Assembly: GCF_003665435.1 (NCBI RefSeq)
Contig: NZ_CP023407.1
Coordinates: 3,720,001 to 3,784,000 of the forward strand
Length of the DNA: 64,000 nt
DNA from: Streptomyces fungicidicus
Lineage (GTDB): Bacteria; Actinomycetota; Actinomycetes; Streptomycetales; Streptomycetaceae
Direction: 5' to 3'
Shown here: piece by piece, positions 58,383-64,000 of the stretch
How positions within the stretch are numbered: position 1 is the stretch's first letter
Layout: each line of letters starts with the position of its first letter
The notes under the pieces: model-generated
Databases searched by the model: none
Seen by the model: only the letters and a program-made list of their open reading frames with translations
Told to the model about the DNA's origin: nothing
Made by a program: the position numbers and the translations under genes

Positions 58383-58695
58383 TTGTCCACAGAAGTTATC
58401 CACAGGTCCGCTTCTCTACCTGGGGACAAGTCGACACCGAGACGGCATTCCGTCGACAAATCGGCTCATGCATCATGATCCCGTTCATCGCCCCGCACAT
58501 CGCCCTTCGTCCACCCTTTTCCTTTGGTCAACCCTTTGGGGTGAGCGCTTTCCACTCAAAAGTGGTGGCGAAGGGGGTTTGTCCTGGGATTCCTCGGCTC
58601 CGTTCGAGCGTTTCGGAGTGATCAATTCCGACGTCCACAGATTTTCCCCACACCCTGTGGATAACTTGCGCGAGGGCCTGGATGCCTGTGGACAA
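58383..58695. promoter_or_regulatory. Cluster of DnaA boxes between pheA and serS
   Basis: Four perfect 9-bp matches to DnaA boxes: TTGTCCACA (58383-58391), TTATCCACA (58396-58404), TGTGGATAA (58656-58664) and TGTGGACAA (58687-58695, complements), plus TGGGGACAA (58421-58429, one mismatch). The first two are 4 nt apart and face the last two. The remaining sequence (58338-58888) holds no supported gene. A role in titrating DnaA is inferred from arrangement. Confidence 0.8.
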
Positions 58696-58888
58696 CCAAA
58701 GCCCAAGTTCCCTTCGCCGCAAGGGATTCCAGTCAACCCGCACCCCGTGAACTGACCCGTTCCAGGGGAAGTGTTCCCTTTATTGACTTCACGGAACACA
58801 ATGCGCAATTCACCCATAACGGAACGTGAGCCGCCGCACCGCAATAGTGAGTCGTGAGGCGTCACCGCGCACCGGTAGCCTTGGCCGC

Positions 58889-60166
58889 GTGATTGACCTT
58901 CGCCTGCTTCGTGAGGACCCCGACCGTGTGCGCGCTTCCCAGCGTGCCCGTGGAGAGGACGTCGCGCTCGTCGACGCCCTCCTGTCTGCCGACGAACGGC
59001 GCAGGTCGTCCGGCGTCCGCTTCGACGAGCTGCGCGCCGAGCAGAAGTCGCTCGGCAAGCTCATCCCCAAGGCGGCCGGCGACGAGAAGGCCGAGCTGCT
59101 CGAGCGGACCGGCCGGCTCGCCGCCGACGTCAAGGCGGCCGACGCCGACCGCGACGCCGCGGCGAGCGAGACCCAGGACCTGCTGCTCAAGCTGAGCAAC
59201 CTCGTCCACCCCGACGTCCCCGTCGGCGGCGAGGAGGACTTCGTCACGCTGGAGACGCACGGCACCATCCGCGACTTCGACGCCGAGGGCTTCGCTCCCA
59301 AGGACCACCTGGAGCTCGGCCAGCTGCTCGCCGCCATCGACGTCGAGCGCGGCGCCAAGGTCTCGGGCTCCCGCTTCTACTTCCTGACCGGCGTCGGCGC
59401 GCTGCTCGAGCTCGCCCTGGTGAACGCCGCGATGGCGCAGGCCACGGCCGCCGGCTTCACGCCGATGCTGACCCCCGCGCTGGTCCGCCCCCAGTCGATG
59501 GCGGGCACCGGCTTCCTCGGCCAGGCGGCCCAGGACGTCTACCACCTCGACAAGGACGACCTCTACCTGGTCGGCACGTCCGAGGTGGCGCTGGCCGCCT
59601 ACCACATGGACGAGATCATCGACGCCGACCGGCTGCCGCTGCGGTACGCGGGCTTCTCGCCCTGCTTCCGCCGCGAGGCCGGCTCGCACGGCAAGGACAC
59701 CCGGGGCATCTTCCGTGTGCACCAGTTCGACAAGGTCGAGATGTTCTCGTACGTCTCCCCGGAGGACTCGCAGGCGGAGCACCAGCGGCTGCTGGAGTGG
59801 GAGAAGCAGTGGCTGACCTCGCTCGAGCTGCCGTTCCGCGTGATCGACGTCGCCTCCGGCGACCTGGGCTCCTCGGCCGCGCGTAAGTACGACTGCGAGG
59901 CGTGGATCCCGACCCAGGGCAAGTACCGCGAGCTGACCTCGACCTCGGACTGCACCGAGTACCAGTCCCGCCGGCTGTCGATCCGCCTCCGTGAGGACAA
60001 GAAGGTGCGGCCGCTGGCCACGCTCAACGGCACGCTCTGCGCCGTCCCGCGCACGATCGTCGCGATCCTGGAGAACCACCAGCAGGCCGACGGCTCCGTG
60101 CGCGTGCCGGAGGTGCTGCGTCCGTACCTGGGCGGCCGGGAGCTCCTGGAGCCGGTCACCAAGTGA
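58889..60166 (+). CDS. serS: Seryl-tRNA synthetase
   Basis: A 425-aa class-II synthetase with an N-terminal coiled-coil arm (about 30-110) and motif 2 region FSPCFRREAGSHGKDTRGIFRVHQF and motif 3 TLNGTLCAVPRTIVAILEN. Length is normal. The GTG at 58889 gives the canonical IDLRLLRED N-terminus; an upstream ATG does not. Overlaps the next gene as GTGA. Confidence 0.97.
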   Translation: MIDLRLLREDPDRVRASQRARGEDVALVDALLSADERRRSSGVRFDELRAEQKSLGKLIPKAAGDEKAELLERTGRLAADVKAADADRDAAASETQDLLLKLSNLVHPDVPVGGEEDFVTLETHGTIRDFDAEGFAPKDHLELGQLLAAIDVERGAKVSGSRFYFLTGVGALLELALVNAAMAQATAAGFTPMLTPALVRPQSMAGTGFLGQAAQDVYHLDKDDLYLVGTSEVALAAYHMDEIIDADRLPLRYAGFSPCFRREAGSHGKDTRGIFRVHQFDKVEMFSYVSPEDSQAEHQRLLEWEKQWLTSLELPFRVIDVASGDLGSSAARKYDCEAWIPTQGKYRELTSTSDCTEYQSRRLSIRLREDKKVRPLATLNGTLCAVPRTIVAILENHQQADGSVRVPEVLRPYLGGRELLEPVTK

Positions 60167-60975
60167 GCGCCGCCCCCTCGCCCTTCCCCTACCGGCTCGT
60201 CGCCACCGACCTCGACGGCACGCTGCTGCGGGACGACCACTCGGTCTCCCGCCGCACCCGTGACGCGCTCGCCGCGGCCACCGCGGCGGGCGCCGCGCAC
60301 ATCGTCGTCACCGGCCGCGCGGTGCCCTGGACCCGGCCCATACTCGACGACCTCGGCTACCGGGGCCTCGCCGTCTGCGGCCAGGGCGCACAGGTGTACG
60401 ACGCCGGAGCGCACCGCCTGCTGACGTCGGTCACCCTGGACCGGCAGCTGGCCGGAGTGGCGCTGGCCAAGATCGAGGCGGAGGTCGGTCCGCTGCACCT
60501 GGCCGCCAGCCGTGACGGACTGGAAGGCGAGGTGCTGGTCGGTCCCGGTTACGAGGTCGTGGGCGGACTGCCCGCGACGCCGTTCACCGACGCGTCGGAC
60601 CTGTGGAGCGCGCCCCTCAACAAGCTGTACATCCAGCACCCCACCCTCACCACGGACGAGCTCGCCGACGCGGCGAACGGCGCGGCGGGCGGGTTCGTCA
60701 CCGTCACGATGGCGGGCGAGGGCATCGTGGAGCTCCTCCCGCTCGGCCTGTCCAAGGCCACCGGGCTGTCCCTCGCGGCGCGCCGGCTGGGCGTGAGGTC
60801 CACGGACACGATCGCCTTCGGCGACATGCCCAACGACCTCCCGATGTTCGCCTGGTCCGCCCGCGGTGTGGCCATGGCCAACGCCCACCAGGAGCTGAAG
60901 GCGGTGGCGGACGAGGTGACGGCCTCCAACGAGGAGGACGGCATCGCGGCGGTTCTGGAACGCTTCCTGAAGTAG
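60163..60975 (+). CDS. HAD-superfamily (Cof-like) phosphatase
   Basis: A 270-aa HAD hydrolase: motif I ATDLDGTLL, motif II VVTGR, motif III SKATGL with Lys, motif IV FGDMPNDLPM. Cof-type sugar-phosphate or cofactor phosphatases have this arrangement. Substrate unknown. GTG at 60163 overlaps the serS stop, so translation is coupled. Confidence 0.92.
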   Translation: MSAAPSPFPYRLVATDLDGTLLRDDHSVSRRTRDALAAATAAGAAHIVVTGRAVPWTRPILDDLGYRGLAVCGQGAQVYDAGAHRLLTSVTLDRQLAGVALAKIEAEVGPLHLAASRDGLEGEVLVGPGYEVVGGLPATPFTDASDLWSAPLNKLYIQHPTLTTDELADAANGAAGGFVTVTMAGEGIVELLPLGLSKATGLSLAARRLGVRSTDTIAFGDMPNDLPMFAWSARGVAMANAHQELKAVADEVTASNEEDGIAAVLERFLK

Positions 60976-61306
60976 CCGCGCGGCCCGCCCCGCACCGGCT
61001 CGGAGCACCGCCTCCGGGGAGGCGGAAGCAGGGAGGGGCGGCCCACGCGACGCGAGTGCGCGTGCTCGAAGCGGCCGCCCCCGGGCAGCTCCCCGTGCGG
61101 GCGGACTCGACGGAGCCGTGGGGATGGCTCCGGAGTCCGCCACGGGCTGCCCCGACGGGAGCGGACGTGCCGTGCGACGGGCACCGTCCCGCTCCCTCTC
61201 CCAGCAGGTGACGCCGGACTTTCCCGGCGATGCGGACACTCTCACTCTGCCCGCCGGGCCGGCCGGACGCCACCGAATAAAACGGGACGTCCCGGCCGGC
61301 CGGGTG
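60976..61306. other. Intergenic region with terminators between convergent genes
   Basis: No gene is supported. Hairpins include CCGCCTCC/GGAGGCGG (about 61010-61027) and a GGCCGGCCGG-type stem (about 61258-61302) next to the ABC permease stop. They probably terminate the two convergent transcripts. Confidence 0.6.
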
Positions 61307-62026
61307 TCACTCCTCGCCGGCCAGCGTCAGCGAACGCAGCTTCTGCCCGGCGTACCAGGTGGCCAGCACGGTCACCGTGGCCAGCAGCACCGTCGCGGTC
61401 GTCAGGCCGACGTCCGAGGTGATCAGTTCACCGCCGGAGACCTTCTGCGCCACGGCCAGCGACCACTGCTGGACGCTCAGCGTGCGCGCGCCGGGCACCA
61501 GGGAGCCGAACAGCGCCTCCCAGACCAGCGCGTAGACCAGCCCGAACACCACCGCGTGCCGCGAGACCGTGCCGAGCAGCAGGAAGAGCGCCGCGTACGC
61601 GATCGAGGCGACCAGGGCCGCCACCGTGTAGGCGACGGCGACCTGTTGGCCGTTGCCGTTCAGGACGAAGCCCGCGATCAGCGTCGGCACCGCCGAGAAC
61701 ACCATGGTCACGGCGATCGCGACGATCAGCTTGGTGTAGATGATCGTGGACCGCTTGATCGGCTTGGACAGCAGGTACACCACGGAGCCGTCGTCGATCT
61801 CGGGCCCGATCGCGCCCGTGCCGGCGATGACGCCGATGATCGGCACCATGGTGGCGAGCGCGAACCCCCCGAGCACGTCGGCCGCCGTCTGGTCGTCGAC
61901 GCCGCTGAGGGCGCGCACGGCCACGGAGATCACGATCAGCAGCAGGGGCAGGGCGCCCAGGATAAGGGCCCGGCGACGGCCGAGCAGGGCCCGGTAGGTG
62001 AGCCGGGCGACTGTGGGGTCGTACAT
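61307..62026 (-). CDS. ABC-2 type transporter permease
   Basis: A 239-aa membrane protein with six predicted helices and an N-terminal cytoplasmic LTYRALLGRRRALILGALPL, typical of ABC-2 family permeases. Partner of the ATPase immediately upstream (10-nt gap). Last gene of the four-gene operon; cargo unknown. Confidence 0.9.
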   Translation of the reverse strand: MYDPTVARLTYRALLGRRRALILGALPLLLIVISVAVRALSGVDDQTAADVLGGFALATMVPIIGVIAGTGAIGPEIDDGSVVYLLSKPIKRSTIIYTKLIVAIAVTMVFSAVPTLIAGFVLNGNGQQVAVAYTVAALVASIAYAALFLLLGTVSRHAVVFGLVYALVWEALFGSLVPGARTLSVQQWSLAVAQKVSGGELITSDVGLTTATVLLATVTVLATWYAGQKLRSLTLAGEE

Positions 62027-62036
62027 GTTCGGCCTC

Positions 62037-62948
62037 CTACGCCGCGACGAGATACGAGAAGACGGACTCGAGGGACTCGTCGGACGGCGAGACCGTGAGC
62101 AGGCGGATGCCGTGCTCCTTGGCGACCTTGGGGAGCAGGGCGGTGAAGCGGCCGAAGTCGACGGCCTGGATACGCAGGGCGCCCTCCGCCAGGTCCACCT
62201 CGATGCCGGAGGTCGACGGATCGGCGATCAGCGCGGCCGCGAGGGCGCGGTCGTCGCTGGAGCGCACCAGGTAGCGGTGCGGGCGGTCCGTCATCAGGCG
62301 GCGGATCCTGCGGAAGTCGCCGCTGGCCGCGTGCCGGCCGGCGACCACCACCTCGATGTGCCAGGCGAGCTGTTCGACCTCCTCGAGGATGTGTGAGGAG
62401 AACAGCACGGTGCGGCCCTCGTCGCCCATGCGCCGCAGCAGGTCCATCAGCTGCATCCGCTGACGCGGGTCCATGCCGTTGAAGGGCTCGTCCAGCAGGA
62501 GCAGCGACGGCTGGTGGACCAGCGCGGACGCCATCTTCACGCGCTGCCGCATGCCCTTGGAGTACGTGGCGATCTTCCGGTCCTGCGCGTACTCCATCTC
62601 GACCGTGGCCAGCGCCTGCTGGGCGGCCTTGGCGCCGAGGCCGTGCAGTTCCGCGTTGGCGAGGACGAACTCGCGGCCGGTGAGGAAGTCGTACATCGCC
62701 TCGCGCTCGGGGACGATGCCGATGTGCCGGTAGATGGCCTCGTTGCGCCACACCTGCTGTCCGTCGAGGGTGACGGTGCCGGTGGAGGGGGCGAGGAAGC
62801 CGCCCATCATGTTGATGAGGGTGGACTTTCCGGCTCCGTTGGGGCCGAGCAGGCCGGTGACGCCGGGCCCGATGGTCATCGTGATGTCGTTGACGGCGAC
62901 CACGTTGCCGAACCAGCGGGAGACGTGGTCGATGCTGAGCGTGGTCAC
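62037..62948 (-). CDS. ABC transporter ATP-binding protein
   Basis: A 303-aa ATPase: Walker A GPNGAGKST, signature YSKGMRQRVKMA (replacing LSGGQ), Walker B LLLLDEP and H-loop FSSHIL. C-terminal 80 residues are a regulatory extension. GTG at 62948 overlaps the permease stop upstream. Confidence 0.95.
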   Translation of the reverse strand: MTTLSIDHVSRWFGNVVAVNDITMTIGPGVTGLLGPNGAGKSTLINMMGGFLAPSTGTVTLDGQQVWRNEAIYRHIGIVPEREAMYDFLTGREFVLANAELHGLGAKAAQQALATVEMEYAQDRKIATYSKGMRQRVKMASALVHQPSLLLLDEPFNGMDPRQRMQLMDLLRRMGDEGRTVLFSSHILEEVEQLAWHIEVVVAGRHAASGDFRRIRRLMTDRPHRYLVRSSDDRALAAALIADPSTSGIEVDLAEGALRIQAVDFGRFTALLPKVAKEHGIRLLTVSPSDESLESVFSYLVAA

Positions 62949-63859
62949 ATTCCCACCTTCTTGTAGCGGCGCACCAGGAGGCCGTAGCTGGCCGCGATCA
63001 GGCCGAGGCTGAGCAGGACGTAGACCACGCCCTCGCCGTTGCCCGGTCCCACGCCGCCGGGGAAGGCGGAGCTCGCGCCGAGGAAGGCGGACTGCACTCC
63101 GTCGATGAGGGTGATCGGCGAGAACAGGCCGATCCAGGCGATGGCGTCGCCGCCGCTCTGGACCTCCGCGATCGCCTGGAGCGTGGAGACCGCGCCGTAG
63201 GAGATGGTCAGGACGGCGATCACCGCGGCGATGCCGAAGCCGCGGCGCGGGGTGACCGACGCGACGACCAGGCCGATGCCGGCGAAGAGCAGCGAGAGCA
63301 GTGCCACGGAGACGAGTCCCTGTGCGAATCCCTTGGTCTGGTCGGTGAAGTCGAGCTTGGCCAGCAGCGCCCCGACGTACAGCACGAGCAGGGGTGCGGC
63401 GGTGAGGATGAACAGGGCCGAGGCCAGCGCCGCGAACTTGGCGCGGACGTAGTCGGCGGTCTCGATGGGCCGCGAGAAGTACAGCGGCACGGTCTTGAAG
63501 CGCAGGTCGCGCGAGACGGACTGGGGCGCCTGCGAGGCGACGTACAGGCTGATGACGGCCTGCATGACGATCGCGTAGCGCGTGTAGTCGAGCGGCAGGT
63601 CCTTGGCCTTGGTGGCGACGGCGACGGCCACCATGATGGCGGCGGGCACGCACATCACCACGAACAGCAGCATCGGCAGGACCTTGGACTTCACCGAGCG
63701 GCCGAGGCCGTAGGCGCCGCGCAGGGACTGCGAGTACAGCGAGAGCCTGGCGTAGGAACGGCCGAGGCGGGGGCCGTCGTAGGAGCGGTAGCCGATGTTG
63801 TGGATACGGGTGTCGCCCGACGCGGTGGCCGGTGTCCGCAGGGACTGCTCAGTTGCCAT
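62945..63859 (-). CDS. ABC-2 type transporter permease
   Basis: A 304-aa permease with a long polar N-terminus (IHNIGYRSYDGPRLGR) and six helices, GtrA-free ABC-2 architecture. Start overlaps the upstream ATPase gene by 11 nt. Two permeases and two ATPases suggest two heterodimeric transporters or one heteromeric one. Confidence 0.9.
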   Translation of the reverse strand: MATEQSLRTPATASGDTRIHNIGYRSYDGPRLGRSYARLSLYSQSLRGAYGLGRSVKSKVLPMLLFVVMCVPAAIMVAVAVATKAKDLPLDYTRYAIVMQAVISLYVASQAPQSVSRDLRFKTVPLYFSRPIETADYVRAKFAALASALFILTAAPLLVLYVGALLAKLDFTDQTKGFAQGLVSVALLSLLFAGIGLVVASVTPRRGFGIAAVIAVLTISYGAVSTLQAIAEVQSGGDAIAWIGLFSPITLIDGVQSAFLGASSAFPGGVGPGNGEGVVYVLLSLGLIAASYGLLVRRYKKVGM

Positions 63860-64000
63860 GGCCGACCGCCTCCTTCCGCTGTTCGCCGCCGTTCGCCGCG
63901 GTGCCGTCTTCGTCGTTCCTGAAGACCTCGGCGATGTGGTGCCGGCGCTGTTCCATGCGCACCAGCCCGAGGCCGAGGTCCGCGATGACGTCCCGGACCA
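63849..64000 (-). CDS. ABC transporter ATP-binding protein, C-terminal part (cut by window edge)
   Basis: The last 49 residues (VRDVIADLGLGLVRMEQRRHH and following) end in a stop at 63849-63851, overlapping the start of the next permease. The sequence is the C-terminal extension of an ABC ATPase, judged by its resemblance to such extensions and by operon position. The conserved part lies right of the window. Confidence 0.75.
   Translation of the reverse strand, partial: VRDVIADLGLGLVRMEQRRHHIAEVFRNDEDGTAANGGEQRKEAVGHGN

Overview
The window is Streptomyces chromosome. Evidence: very high G+C with G/C in third positions, many GTG starts, Streptomyces-type sporulation sigma factors (sigF, sigN), a subtilisin-inhibitor-family protein, integrated plasmid-type transfer genes, and a gene order that matches, from memory, the S. 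coelicolor segment running from sigF/sigN (left) to serS and its neighbouring ABC genes (right). That segment is probably within roughly 100 kb of oriC.

Layout. (1) 1-8269 is the right part of an actinomycete integrative and conjugative element (AICE). On the minus strand, from right to left, it carries DUF6284, DUF6303, SpdB, an RRQRL zinc protein, a small helical protein, a TraB/FtsK-type DNA translocase, a small membrane protein and a prim-pol type replication protein. A divergent GntR/KorSA-like regulator and a P-loop kinase-like protein lie on the plus strand. The element ends in a 3' fragment of tRNA-Ser(CGA), i.e. attR. Integrase, excisionase and attL must lie left of the window. (2) 8.3-27 kb is core chromosome: sigF, sigN, a MarR/MFS pair whose exporter carries carboxypeptidase-regulatory-like repeats, a YceI protein with the same module, GAF-ANTAR and STAS regulators, a GT39/GT2-GtrA/two-component operon, an amidohydrolase, DUF2797, a small K+ channel and an SRPBCC protein. 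(3) 27.2-41.2 kb holds tRNA-Arg(ACG), tRNA-Ser(GCU), an SSI-type inhibitor, a 1563-aa degenerate sensor/receiver protein, an acyl-CoA ligase, a SigE-family sigma factor, an N/Q-rich secreted protein, a prim-pol protein behind a LexA-like box, and a roughly 0.85-kb insertion bounded by 37-bp repeats at tRNA-Ser(UGA). (4) 41.2-51.9 kb has an HtrA-type protease, GDPD, two RsbW-like kinases, a GAF/SpoIIE phosphatase, a catalytically degenerate prim-pol paralogue and an aminopeptidase P. (5) 52.2-57.3 kb is a copper-trafficking set: YcnI, Sco, PCuAC-type chaperone, CopCD and a Tat-exported dye-decolorizing peroxidase. (6) 57.4-64 kb has pheA, a DnaA-box-rich intergenic region, serS, a HAD phosphatase and a four-gene ABC operon that runs off the right edge.

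How the parts work together. Several loci belong to sigma-factor partner-switching or developmental control (sigF, sigN, a STAS protein, two RsbW-like proteins, a SpoIIE-type phosphatase, a pseudo-sensor). The copper genes form one plus-strand array supplying extracytoplasmic cuproenzymes. Three prim-pol-family proteins occur in 47 kb: one on the AICE, one chromosomal with intact motifs and one that has lost them. The observations most worth following are the DnaA-box cluster between pheA and serS, the minimal element in tRNA-Ser(UGA), the pseudo two-component protein, the LexA-like box at the prim-pol gene, and the eight-copy heptamer cluster next to traB. No CRISPR array, rRNA operon or insertion-sequence transposase was seen.
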